A DNA stretch of 64,000 nucleotides from Enterococcus wangshanyuanii (GTDB lineage: Bacteria > Bacillota > Bacilli > Lactobacillales > Enterococcaceae): the NCBI RefSeq assembly GCF_002197645.1, contig NZ_CP021874.1, positions 2,294,001 to 2,358,000 of the forward strand. Direction: 5' to 3'. Of this stretch, positions 46,684 to 55,526 are shown piece by piece. The position numbers and the translations under genes were made by a program. How positions within the stretch are numbered: position 1 is the first letter of the stretch; each line of letters begins with the position of its first letter. The notes under the pieces are model-generated. The model saw nothing but the letters and a program-made list of their open reading frames with translations, did no database searches and had not been told where the DNA came from.

Positions 46684-49392
46684 ATGAACTTTCTACTTCT
46701 CAACTTCACTAAAAGCAGCTTGACCGTTCAGGAAAAACAAATGGATCAGCTTCTATCAGAACATGTACTGCCGCTTACATCAATGACCTTTCCTCAATCA
46801 TTCGACTCTTTAGCACTGCAGCTCAAAGAAAAATATCCTAGTATCATTGGCGCTGTTTGCGATGGGTTGTCTGCAGAATTTTATGCTGAACACCCTCAGC
46901 TTTCTCCTTTAAACGCTGGAGCCGAAGCTATCATTAAAATCTTATCTGAAACCTTGAATATTCCTGTGTTGACTCCTGCAGAAGCAGCTGCTACGAATGA
47001 TTTGGAACACGCATTCAAAGAAAAACAAGAGCAACTATGCTGGAATCTGGATTATTTTGGCTATACTCCAGGTAAAGAAGAGTATTCTGTGGAGTCCTTA
47101 TTGACGATCGGGAATGGCTTTATGGGCTTACGTGGTACAACCGCAGAGATGAGCTTGTCAAAAGACCACTACCCTGCAACCTATATCGCTGGACTTTATA
47201 ATGAAGAAAAATCTGAAATTGCAGGGCAAATCGTAGAAAATGAAGATTTTGTCAACACACCAAATAACCAGTATATCAGTGTTCAGGTTGAAGGTACAAA
47301 CGAGTGGTTAACTTTAGAACAGTCAACACTAAAAGCTTTGCATAGAAACTTAAACTTGAAAAATGGGTTATTCACCGCTCATATGCTTATTGAAGATTCA
47401 CAGCAGCATCAACTGGAAATTACGGCTCTAAAGATCGTCAATATGGCAAAAATGAACAATTACAGTATCAAGTACATGATCAAGCCTGTCAATTTTTCTA
47501 AAAATATCTCTGTTAAAACAATGACCGATGGTTCTGTCTATAACTTTAACGTTGAGCGCTATCGTAATTTAACAGCGAAACATTTTCACATCACTGAACT
47601 AGTTGCTGATCAGAACAAAACAAGTATCACAGTCCAAACGAATCAATCTAAAATCGATGTTCGTCAAACATCAGCCATCATTGGTGATTTCTTTACCGAT
47701 AAAGAAGTAATAAATACAGTAAATGAAGAAACCATCGAACAAACAATGACTTTTTACGCTGAACAAGATGTGCAATATACCCTTGAAAAGCACGTTCAAG
47801 TCACAGCAGCGATTGCACAACAGAGCTTTAAACAGCCTAGTACATCGGCAACTTCTTTCGATATTGAGCTGGCTGAAAGTACAAAAGCCTGGGAATCACT
47901 ATGGAAAAAATCGGACATTCAAGTGTCTGGTGATTTAATGTCGCAAAAATTACTAAGGATCCATACGTATCATCTTCTCGTTTCTGCTTCTCCTTTCAGT
48001 AACAATGAGCTAGATGTCTCTGTGACTGCCCGCGGCTTGCATGGTGAAGCTTACCGTGGTCATATTTTCTGGGATGAAATTTTTATTTTGCCGTTTTATA
48101 TTCTTCATTTCCCGCAAACAGCGAAACAGTTGTTGATGTATCGGTATAATCGCTTAGGGAAAGCAAAAGAGAATGCAATCGAAAGTAATTATGAAGGAGC
48201 AATGTTCCCTTGGCAGTCTGGACTTGACGGCAGTGAGGATACACAAAAACTTCATTTGAATCCTTTAAATGGCGAATGGGGCGAAGATCATAGTATTTTA
48301 CAACGGCATGTGTCACTAGCGATCGCTTATAACGTTTGGATGTATTGGAATAATACAGGTGATGATCGATTTATCAAGGAATATGGTGCTGAAATGTTAC
48401 TGGAAATTGCAAATTTCTGGCGCAGTGCAGCGACATTCGATAAAGAAACAGGACGTTATTTCATCGATAAAGTCATGGGACCCGATGAGTTCCACGAAGC
48501 CTATCCTGACAGTACTGAAAGCGGCCTAAAAAACAATGCTTATACCAACTTGATGGTTGTCTGGTTATTTGAAGAAGTCGAAACGATTCTTTCATTATTA
48601 AATACGCAAGAACAGGCAGAATTATTTAATAAAACAGGAATCACACAAGAAAATATAGAAAAAATGAAAGACATCCGTAAACACTTAGGAATCGAAATAA
48701 ATAAAGAAGGTATTATCGCCCAATACGAAGGCTATTTCGATTTAAAAGAAATCGATTGGGAACAAGCAAAAGCAACTTACGGCAATATTTACCGAATGGA
48801 TCGTATTCTAAAAGCAGAAGGACAATCACCAGATGATTATAAAGTCGCGAAACAAGCGGATACGTTGATGCTGTTTTACAATCTTAATAAGGAAAAAATC
48901 GATGAAATCTTAGATGATTTAGGCTATGATCTGCCTGCTGACTATTTAGAGAAAAATCTTTTATACTATTTAAACAGAACATCTCATGGTTCCACTCTTT
49001 CCAGAATCGTTCATGCTCAGCTTGCAGAAGAGGTCAAATTCCATGATTTATCTTGGAAATTATATCAAGAAGCCCTGTACTCCGATTATCAAGATATTCA
49101 AGGCGGAACAACTGCTGAAGGTATCCATACTGGTGTGATGGCTGCCACGATTTATGTCACATTGACTACGTACGCTGGAATCGATATCAAAAAAGAACAG
49201 CTTTCAATCAGACCAAATCTGCCTGAGCATTGGACAGAGATGACCTTTAATCTGTCTCATAAAGGAATCGATCATCAACTCACAGTAAACACAGCAGCCG
49301 TTCAAATCACTGCGTCTAAAGATACTGTAGTGACAATAAATGACGAACCTTATCAATTAAACGAACAAGTAACCCAAGTGATAAACTACTAA
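46684..49392 (+). CDS. GH65 disaccharide phosphorylase (maltose/trehalose or 6-phosphate type) with N-terminal extension
   Basis: This 902-residue enzyme phosphorolyses an alpha-glucoside to beta-glucose-1-phosphate plus glucose or glucose-6-phosphate. Core GH65 features start near residue 115 (CWNLDYFGYTPGKEEYSVESL): GNGFMGLRG, the catalytic Glu in MGPDEFHEAYPD and the phosphate loop SHGSTLS. The first ~110 residues are an extra domain that I do not recognise. AAGGAG precedes the ATG. It is co-directional with pgmB 22 bases downstream, which consumes its product. Whether the substrate is phosphorylated cannot be read by eye. Confidence 0.9.
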   Translation: MNFLLLNFTKSSLTVQEKQMDQLLSEHVLPLTSMTFPQSFDSLALQLKEKYPSIIGAVCDGLSAEFYAEHPQLSPLNAGAEAIIKILSETLNIPVLTPAEAAATNDLEHAFKEKQEQLCWNLDYFGYTPGKEEYSVESLLTIGNGFMGLRGTTAEMSLSKDHYPATYIAGLYNEEKSEIAGQIVENEDFVNTPNNQYISVQVEGTNEWLTLEQSTLKALHRNLNLKNGLFTAHMLIEDSQQHQLEITALKIVNMAKMNNYSIKYMIKPVNFSKNISVKTMTDGSVYNFNVERYRNLTAKHFHITELVADQNKTSITVQTNQSKIDVRQTSAIIGDFFTDKEVINTVNEETIEQTMTFYAEQDVQYTLEKHVQVTAAIAQQSFKQPSTSATSFDIELAESTKAWESLWKKSDIQVSGDLMSQKLLRIHTYHLLVSASPFSNNELDVSVTARGLHGEAYRGHIFWDEIFILPFYILHFPQTAKQLLMYRYNRLGKAKENAIESNYEGAMFPWQSGLDGSEDTQKLHLNPLNGEWGEDHSILQRHVSLAIAYNVWMYWNNTGDDRFIKEYGAEMLLEIANFWRSAATFDKETGRYFIDKVMGPDEFHEAYPDSTESGLKNNAYTNLMVVWLFEEVETILSLLNTQEQAELFNKTGITQENIEKMKDIRKHLGIEINKEGIIAQYEGYFDLKEIDWEQAKATYGNIYRMDRILKAEGQSPDDYKVAKQADTLMLFYNLNKEKIDEILDDLGYDLPADYLEKNLLYYLNRTSHGSTLSRIVHAQLAEEVKFHDLSWKLYQEALYSDYQDIQGGTTAEGIHTGVMAATIYVTLTTYAGIDIKKEQLSIRPNLPEHWTEMTFNLSHKGIDHQLTVNTAAVQITASKDTVVTINDEPYQLNEQVTQVINY

Positions 49393-49414
49393 TTAATCAG
49401 ACTGGAGACCCCTC

Positions 49415-50065
49415 ATGAAAAAAGGATTTGTATTTGATTTAGACGGTGTAATCACCGATACTGCCAAATTCCATTATATCGCCTGGAAAGAGTTAGCTGG
49501 AAGCTTAGGCATAACGATCGATGAAGTATTCAATGAATCTTTGAAAGGCATCAGCCGAATGGATTCTTTAGATAAGATCTTGGCTTATGGTCAGAAAGAA
49601 AATGACTATTCTCCAGCAGAAAAAGAAGCTTTAGCTAAACAAAAAAACGATGAGTATGTAAAATTATTAGCTGATCTGTCTGCTGCTGATCTTTTGCCCG
49701 GCGTCCATGATTTTCTGATGGATGCCAAAGCTCATCATATCCCTTGTGCGATTGCTTCTGCTTCAAAAAACGCGCCGATGATCTTAGAAAAGCTGGGTGT
49801 TCTTGACTTTTTTGGCCATATCGTTGATCCTGAATCGTTAAAAAAAGGAAAACCAGATCCGGAGATATTCGTAAAAGCCGCACAAAGTATCGCTGTTGCA
49901 CCAGAAGATGCAATTGGTTTTGAAGATGCACAAGCAGGAATCGAAGGAATCAAAGCTGCTGGCATGTATGCTGTAGGAATTTCAGCAACTGAAACGCTAG
50001 CCGGTGCAGATTTACAAGTTGCTTCGATGACTGAATTAAGTGTTGAACAACTTATCGAGCGTTAA
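49415..50065 (+). CDS. pgmB: Beta-phosphoglucomutase
   Basis: This 216-residue HAD-family enzyme converts beta-glucose-1-phosphate to glucose-6-phosphate. The nucleophile and acid/base aspartates are in FDLDGVITDTAKFHY, the Ser in IASASKNAP and the metal site in GFEDAQAGIEGIKAAG. It completes the phosphorolytic disaccharide pathway started by the GH65 enzyme in the same operon. Confidence 0.95.
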   Translation: MKKGFVFDLDGVITDTAKFHYIAWKELAGSLGITIDEVFNESLKGISRMDSLDKILAYGQKENDYSPAEKEALAKQKNDEYVKLLADLSAADLLPGVHDFLMDAKAHHIPCAIASASKNAPMILEKLGVLDFFGHIVDPESLKKGKPDPEIFVKAAQSIAVAPEDAIGFEDAQAGIEGIKAAGMYAVGISATETLAGADLQVASMTELSVEQLIER

Positions 50066-50085
50066 ACATTCATTAAAGTCAAAAT

Positions 50086-50122
50086 AAAACCAGTCGATGC
50101 CACACGCGTCAACTGGTTTTTT
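50086..50122 (+). terminator. Terminator of the GH65-pgmB operon
   Basis: AAAACCAGT pairs with ACTGGTTTTTT, loop of 17, 20 bases after the pgmB stop. Confidence 0.82.
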
Positions 50123-50173
50123 CTTTTATCCATCTCTCAACTCTGATTCATTCTGTTTTCTCTACAAAACGAC

Positions 50174-50686
50174 TTAGAGTGTCTTTTTCATGATCAAATC
50201 GATCTGTTCATCTGTGCCCATAAAGAAAGAATGCTGTCCTGCTTGTACAAAGCCCATTTTTTCATAGAAGGCAAGTGCTGGCGTATTTTTCTCCCAAACG
50301 CCCAGCCAAAGAACTTCTTTCTTCAATTCATTCGCTCTAGAAACAGCTTTTTCGTATAGCTTTTTCCCTAACCCAAGACGCTTAAACTGAGTATCCACAT
50401 AGATACGTTCGATTTCCATGCTATTATTAGCGATCGACTCTGTTTGTGCCTCGCCTACATTCAGTTTTAAGTACCCCGCCAAGTGATCATCCGTGTATAT
50501 AAAATAAAACTCTGATTCTGCCGTTGTAAGCTCTTTTGATAATTTATCTTCAGAGTAAGCAGTTGTCAAATACTCATTTAAGTCGCTTGGATCATTGTCT
50601 TTAGCAAACGTATCTGAAAATGTTTTGATGCTTATTTGCTTTAGCTGTTCTACGTCATCTGCCCCGATTTTTTTGATCTCTATCAT
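50174..50686 (-). CDS. GNAT family N-acetyltransferase
   Basis: This is a 170-residue protein with the acetyl-CoA-binding segment DTQFKRLGLGKKLYEKAV and the C-terminal NTPALAFYEKMGFVQAG, both typical of GNAT enzymes. Substrate unknown. It lies downstream of the last WxL locus 2 gene on the same strand (110-base gap), so read-through is possible. Confidence 0.9.
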   Translation of the reverse strand: MIEIKKIGADDVEQLKQISIKTFSDTFAKDNDPSDLNEYLTTAYSEDKLSKELTTAESEFYFIYTDDHLAGYLKLNVGEAQTESIANNSMEIERIYVDTQFKRLGLGKKLYEKAVSRANELKKEVLWLGVWEKNTPALAFYEKMGFVQAGQHSFFMGTDEQIDLIMKKTL

Positions 50687-50796
50687 GTTGTATGCCCCTT
50701 TCAGAATAGTGCAGTGTATTCCTTTAGTCTAACAACAACCTCTTATTTTATCAATCTCTAGCTGCGCTTTTAGCTGAAATGGGGCAGTACACTACA

Positions 50797-51519
50797 TCAT
50801 CCGTAGACCTGCATTTCTTCTAAGGGCAGTATCTTCATTTTTACTACCCCTACGATCATCTGGATATCCACTAGGCCATAATGCCGGCTATCAGTCGCGT
50901 ATGAACGATTATCTCCCAATAATAAGTACTTATCTTTTGGGATCATCTGCTGGGAGATCATATCTACGATCGAAAAACTTTCAGTGAAATTCATTCCGTT
51001 TTGCTGGCTTTCGTTGATCTCGTCAACAATAAACTTTTCATCGACTTTTAGGCCATCGACATATAAATGATCTTCTTTATACTCTATAGTTTCTCCTGGA
51101 AGGCCAATCACCCGCCGAACTTGTGTCGTATTTCCTTTTTTAAAAAGAACCAAATCAAACCGCTTGAGCTGCTTTGTTTTTTTTACAATCACAACATCAT
51201 CATTACGCAAATTGGGCGACATTCCGTAACCTGTGATCGTTGAAAAGTGGATAAAAAAAGAGGCGCATAGAGGAATCAGCAGACTTGCGCCAGCAATTGC
51301 CAGTAAAAGATCTTTGAGCAGCTGTAGTCTTTTTTTGCGTTGTCTCTTTTTCTTCTTTTCTTCCAGCAAACGTTTTTTCGACTGTTTAGAAGGATGTTTC
51401 TTTTTTCTTTTTCTTGAGTTCGACTGATTTTTCTTCGGCTTTTTCAATGGAAATGAAAATCCTAGAATCGTAGCTGTAGATGCCTTTTTGCGTTGCTTTC
51501 TCTTTTTTTTCATCTTCAT
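50797..51519 (-). CDS. Signal peptidase I homologue lacking the catalytic Ser/Lys dyad (WxL locus 2)
   Basis: This 240-residue protein has a long, very basic N-terminus (about 1-65), one membrane segment (about 70-92) and an S26-like external domain. The nucleophile box is GYGMSPNL (Gly99 replaces Ser; the Pro is kept, anchoring the alignment) and the Lys box is VRRVIGLPGE (Arg135 replaces Lys). The C-terminal box LGDNRSYATDSRHYG is intact. It shares these losses with 15673-16281, so they are conserved, not random decay. Last gene of WxL locus 2. Confidence 0.85.
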   Translation of the reverse strand: MKMKKKRKQRKKASTATILGFSFPLKKPKKNQSNSRKRKKKHPSKQSKKRLLEEKKKKRQRKKRLQLLKDLLLAIAGASLLIPLCASFFIHFSTITGYGMSPNLRNDDVVIVKKTKQLKRFDLVLFKKGNTTQVRRVIGLPGETIEYKEDHLYVDGLKVDEKFIVDEINESQQNGMNFTESFSIVDMISQQMIPKDKYLLLGDNRSYATDSRHYGLVDIQMIVGVVKMKILPLEEMQVYG

Positions 51520-51527
51520 TCAGTCCA

Positions 51528-52199
51528 TTATTTTTCTTCTTTCAAAGCGGCTTCATCGACTTTATAATACTTAAATACTGGTTGTTCATAATTTTCTTCA
51601 ATTTTCTTGATGCTCGTTATATACTCTTCCGATAATGCTGGATCCTCAAAGAAATTTTTGTATTTCATGTTCGCATTTTTCCCCAGCTCCATGATTGCTT
51701 TATAGTAACGGTTTAGAGCAAGCTGACCTTCTTTCGTATTGACTTCACTCGCTTTTTTAGTCCCGTAGCTTGCCATAGATCTGGATAAGTATTGGATATT
51801 CTGGTTGATTTTCTCTTGATCGTCTCCTTGAACTTTCGCTAGTTCCACTTGGTCATTAAAATCCCGTAAAAGATAATATGCTTTAGCAATCGAATCAGAA
51901 TCTGTTCCAGTCAAATTCATCGATTGATAGTATTTCACATAAAAAGATCCACCCGCGGTCATCCCGCCCATGATCAGCAGTAAAATAAAACGAATCAGAG
52001 CACTTTTTCTGGCTTTTATCAGCTTTCGTTTTCTTATTGCGATTTTTTTACGTTTTTTGGGATTTTTGATTCTTTTTTTGGGCAGCTTATTTAAGTTTCG
52101 TGAATGGACAACCACTCGAAAAAGAGAATAGATAGCAAAAATAACAAGCAAAATCGTAGCGGCTATCCCGCCTATAAATATCCATTCTAGGATTGTCAC
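51528..52199 (-). CDS. WxL-locus membrane protein of unknown function, locus 2
   Basis: This is a 223-residue paralogue of 16293-16958 with the same design: MTILEWIFIGGIAATILL membrane segment, basic loop (KKRIKNPKKRKKIAIRKRKL), second membrane segment (about 70-90) and helical external tail (KYYQSMNLTGTDSDSIAKAY). The start is GTG, with GAGGGG 5 bases upstream. Function unknown. Confidence 0.8.
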   Translation of the reverse strand: MTILEWIFIGGIAATILLVIFAIYSLFRVVVHSRNLNKLPKKRIKNPKKRKKIAIRKRKLIKARKSALIRFILLLIMGGMTAGGSFYVKYYQSMNLTGTDSDSIAKAYYLLRDFNDQVELAKVQGDDQEKINQNIQYLSRSMASYGTKKASEVNTKEGQLALNRYYKAIMELGKNANMKYKNFFEDPALSEEYITSIKKIEENYEQPVFKYYKVDEAALKEEK

Positions 52200-52237
52200 A
52201 TGATCCCCTCTATTCTATCTGTTTATGAGTGTAGTGA

Positions 52238-53314
52238 TTAGTTTTTACTTTTTTTCTTTGCCTTTTTCGCTTTTTTTGCGGTCTCTTTTTTCTTTTTACG
52301 TAAGCTGTAAATCAATACGAATAGAATGATGATCACCGCTAAGACACCACCTACGATGGCAGCGATTATCTTCCAGTCGATTCCTTTTTCCTGAACTAAA
52401 CCAACATCTCGTTCATTGTATTTTCCAGCTTCGTCTTTTGTGATCTCGAAGTCTTTTGTCCATTCCTTTTTGTAGCCTTCAGAGCTGGCCAAAATTTTCG
52501 CCGTATACTTGCCGGCCACCATCTCTTCCCCATTCATACTTACTGGAAACTCTAGGTAAGTGTTTGGCGCCATACGCATTTCTTCTTTTTTGGTCTCATA
52601 TAGAACTGTTTCACTGCCTTGCTTAGTGATTTGTACTTCCATCATCAAATCGTCGACATAATCAGCCACCACATTGGACACATTAACAAAAATGGTATTC
52701 CGATAATTGGATTGTCCCGCACTTACGCTGTTCAGCTTCAATTCTTTGTCTAATTTTGTATCTGTTTCTGTAAGGACCATCGCGATTGCATAGGCATATT
52801 TATTGAGAACGATTGAACCATTGGTTTTTTTCTCTTTTTCTGTATCTTGCTTGATCATATAAATACCACCTAAGATAACACCGTCGAAACTTGTTTCAGG
52901 CATTTTGATCTTCATTTCATAATCGACCGTTTTTCCTGCCGGCACTTCAACTGTTTTTTCTCCCGTCACGAGATCTTCAAATGGAAATTTCAAAGACGGG
53001 TCGTTCTTGATTTCGACAGGGCTGTATTCGATAACACCATTGCGATTGGTTTTAGCACCTGTCAACGCAACATCGATTTTGATATCTTCACTGCTCGGGT
53101 TAGTCAATGTCATCGACACTGTCTGCTCTTGTCCTGGAGTCATTTTTAACTTATAATAACCTGTTTCTTCAATCTGATTTTCCGGATAATTGATCGAATA
53201 AGAGAAGCCTGCGCCGTTTGCTTCTTCCGCTGCAAAGACTTCTGCTGTAGAAAAATTGACTATAAATAGCAGACCTAAAATTATTCCCGTTACATATTTG
53301 GCTAATTGTTTCAT
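52238..53314 (-). CDS. WxL-interacting protein (DUF916 + DUF3324), locus 2
   Basis: This is a 358-residue membrane-anchored protein, identical in length and layout to the locus 1 copy: signal peptide (about 1-29), DUF916 (GYYKLKMTPGQEQTVSMTLTN), DUF3324 (RNTIFVNVSNVVADYVDDLM), membrane segment (about 320-342) and Lys-rich tail. Predicted to bind WxL proteins and peptidoglycan. Confidence 0.93.
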   Translation of the reverse strand: MKQLAKYVTGIILGLLFIVNFSTAEVFAAEEANGAGFSYSINYPENQIEETGYYKLKMTPGQEQTVSMTLTNPSSEDIKIDVALTGAKTNRNGVIEYSPVEIKNDPSLKFPFEDLVTGEKTVEVPAGKTVDYEMKIKMPETSFDGVILGGIYMIKQDTEKEKKTNGSIVLNKYAYAIAMVLTETDTKLDKELKLNSVSAGQSNYRNTIFVNVSNVVADYVDDLMMEVQITKQGSETVLYETKKEEMRMAPNTYLEFPVSMNGEEMVAGKYTAKILASSEGYKKEWTKDFEITKDEAGKYNERDVGLVQEKGIDWKIIAAIVGGVLAVIIILFVLIYSLRKKKKETAKKAKKAKKKSKN

Positions 53315-53386
53315 CAGAATACCTCTGGCTTTCCATAATATTTAAAAAAGTGGTCATGGATAAATGTACCCACTCCCTATGTAAAA

Positions 53387-53420
53387 TAGGCAAACCGGCG
53401 CAAGTGATCCGGTCTGCCTA
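53387..53420 (-). terminator. Intra-operon hairpin after WxL gene A, locus 2
   Basis: TAGGCAAACCGG pairs with CCGGTCTGCCTA (one mismatch) around a 10-base loop, in the same place as the hairpin at 18104-18148. No T run, so an attenuator or mRNA stabiliser is more likely than a full stop. Confidence 0.5.
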
Positions 53421-53458
53421 AAAGACAACCTAAAGTTGCATTGTTTTAAGAGTAATGA

Positions 53459-54322
53459 TTATTGAGCAACCATTGTCCATGTAACTGTAGCAACATATTC
53501 TCCAGTTGGTGCAGAAGCTGCTACCGCTGCTGGAACAGTTAATTTAACAGATGAAGCTGTTGTATCTAATGTATTTTGAACGCCGTTAACATCAACAAAG
53601 TCTTTACTTTGTCCATATTCTGCGAAGTATTCACCTTTACCAGCTCCTGCGTCTGCCGTAGCAACAACTACTGCTTCAGCTTGAGGATCTTCAGTTAATT
53701 GGAAAACTGTCGCGCCCATTTTCGGTACAGCACCTAATTGTGCAGTGTTGTAGTTTAACACACCGTTTGAGTAATCGATCGTTGCACCAACTAATTTATT
53801 TGAGCCGTTTGTAAATTGTTCGCTCATTTTTGCTTGGATTTGGTAGCCGTTTCCGCCATCACGTAAGTCAGCCCATTGCACATATTGTCCACGAAGACGT
53901 GCATCGTTCATATCTGGCGTAAGTTTGCCATCTGTAACTACTGCATTACCTAAAGCGTCTTTTTCAGCACCGTAGATCGTTACTGGACGAGCAAATTTTT
54001 CAACTGTCGCTGATTGTCTTGAGAAAGTCCCAAAGTTCAAGTTAGATACGGCTTGGATTCCGTAAGTACCAATGTTTGGCTGAGTTGTGATTTCTTTATC
54101 TTTATCTTCTTCTCCGCCGCTTCCGTCAGTGATTGGTTCTGTTGGTTTTTCCGGGTCTTTTGTATCTGTTCCGCCGCCGACTTCCCCTTCTGTTACTTCT
54201 ACTTTACCGTAAGAAGTCAGTTTTGCTGCATCATCTTCTGCCGCAAAAGCTTGCGCTCCTCCTAGTGTTGATAAGCCGATAACTGCTACTAATGAAGCAG
54301 CACATAATCTTGTAAATTTCAT
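53459..54322 (-). CDS. WxL-like surface protein A, locus 2 (degenerate WxL motifs)
   Basis: This 287-residue secreted protein has a signal peptide (to AFAAE), an acidic Pro/Gly linker (TDTKDPEKPTEPITDGSGGE) and a C-terminal WxL-like domain whose motifs are YQI (GNGYQIQAKMSEQF) and WTM (VATVTWTMVAQ). The first tryptophan is thus lost, as in the locus 1 counterpart. The gene has a strong ribosome binding site and is followed by a hairpin. Confidence 0.88.
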   Translation of the reverse strand: MKFTRLCAASLVAVIGLSTLGGAQAFAAEDDAAKLTSYGKVEVTEGEVGGGTDTKDPEKPTEPITDGSGGEEDKDKEITTQPNIGTYGIQAVSNLNFGTFSRQSATVEKFARPVTIYGAEKDALGNAVVTDGKLTPDMNDARLRGQYVQWADLRDGGNGYQIQAKMSEQFTNGSNKLVGATIDYSNGVLNYNTAQLGAVPKMGATVFQLTEDPQAEAVVVATADAGAGKGEYFAEYGQSKDFVDVNGVQNTLDTTASSVKLTVPAAVAASAPTGEYVATVTWTMVAQ

Positions 54323-54360
54323 TTCTTGTTCCTCCTAGTTTCTTTTTGTGTTTTTTTCAT

Positions 54361-55164
54361 CTATTGAGGTATCTCGGATAAAATCCAAGTTAACTCCGTT
54401 TGGTATTGGACCGGATAGATTTTCGTCGAATCCGGTATGCTCAGACTGATTGCTGAGTTTCGGTAAGCTTGCTTTTGATAAGTTTCATCAATCAGCGCTT
54501 TTCCGGCTGCATCGGTTTCTGGCGTGAGTGTGTTTGCTTGCGCTTTTTCAGTTCCTGATGAGCCGAATTCTATCGTCCAGGTGCCTGTTCCGCCGCCTGT
54601 ATCTGCTCGAGCGACTTGATAGGCTTGTCCGATTTCATTAATTGCAATCGTATCTCTTGTCACGGTCGGTGCAATACTTGCGCCAAATGAATTGGCCCAA
54701 CCTTTATCCAAAGAGAGGACTGCTCCTGTAAGTTCTTGGTTCCCTTTATCTTGAATCACTGAATTCGTAAATTGAGTGGTTTGTTTTACTTGTAAGGTCC
54801 AGCCGTAAGCATCATCTCGTTCATCCGTAATTTGGATATAACTGCCTCGTGCTGGCGTATCATCCTTAAATAGTTGAGCCATTGCGTTATACGTTCGGTT
54901 TTTCTCCGTAATTTTGGCACGTCCGAAGTCTAGCGATGAAGCATAATCGATCCGCAGTGTTCCTTCTGTGGAAGGTCCTTCTCCTGGATCAACATCTGTT
55001 CCCGGCTCTTCCGGATCAACGGGATTCGTCGTACCTCTGCCTTCCACGGTCACTCTGCCTGATTGATCTAACGTATCTGCTTCGGAAGCAAACCCGTTTT
55101 CAGACACCGCAAAACTGCTTAGCGCCATGAGAAGAATCAAACTTAGACTATTCTTTTTATTCAT
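54361..55164 (-). CDS. WxL-domain surface protein B, locus 2
   Basis: This is a 267-residue secreted protein with a signal peptide (to GFASE), linker (NPVDPEEPGTDVDPGEGPS) and a canonical WxL domain with GWTLQVKQTTQF and LTWILSEIPQ. It starts on the last base of the LPXTG gene stop codon. Paralogue of 18978-19769. Confidence 0.93.
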   Translation of the reverse strand: MNKKNSLSLILLMALSSFAVSENGFASEADTLDQSGRVTVEGRGTTNPVDPEEPGTDVDPGEGPSTEGTLRIDYASSLDFGRAKITEKNRTYNAMAQLFKDDTPARGSYIQITDERDDAYGWTLQVKQTTQFTNSVIQDKGNQELTGAVLSLDKGWANSFGASIAPTVTRDTIAINEIGQAYQVARADTGGGTGTWTIEFGSSGTEKAQANTLTPETDAAGKALIDETYQKQAYRNSAISLSIPDSTKIYPVQYQTELTWILSEIPQ

Positions 55165-55508
55165 TACTGCGCCTCCTTCTTTTGCCGTTTCTTATAAAGA
55201 AAGACAAGAAGAATCAACAACAGCAGTCCGCCGCCGATCAACCCGTAGTTTTTAACGAGTTCACCTGTGCTGGGCAGTTTCCCGACTGGCTTAGCAACAG
55301 CTTGCTCAGAAGCAGCTGTTTCAGAAGAGCTTTGCTGCGGAGGTTGCGACTCTGACGAACTAGTTTCTGTTTCATAAAAGGTGATTTTGCCTTCTGTGTT
55401 GACTTGTCCGCCGACACCTGTTTCAGCAAGTACCGGAACAGTGCTAAACAGTACCCCGACAAAAAGAACGGAGAAGAGTGCGAATAAAACATTTTTTCTC
55501 ATTTTCAA
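55164..55508 (-). CDS. Small LPXTG-anchored surface protein, locus 2
   Basis: This is a 114-residue sortase substrate: signal peptide (about 1-28), short mature part (GVGGQVNTEGKITFYE), Ser/Gln-rich linker, LPSTGE, membrane segment and basic tail (KKRQKKEAQ). Overlaps WxL gene B by one base. Confidence 0.92.
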   Translation of the reverse strand: MKMRKNVLFALFSVLFVGVLFSTVPVLAETGVGGQVNTEGKITFYETETSSSESQPPQQSSSETAASEQAVAKPVGKLPSTGELVKNYGLIGGGLLLLILLVFLYKKRQKKEAQ

Positions 55509-55526
55509 AGTTACTCCATCCTTTCG

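Noticed and set aside
55238..55492. 84-codon minus-strand frame inside the LPXTG gene of locus 2
   Set aside because: It overlaps the LPXTG gene in another frame. The LPSTGE protein has the signal peptide, the anchor and a paralogue in locus 1.
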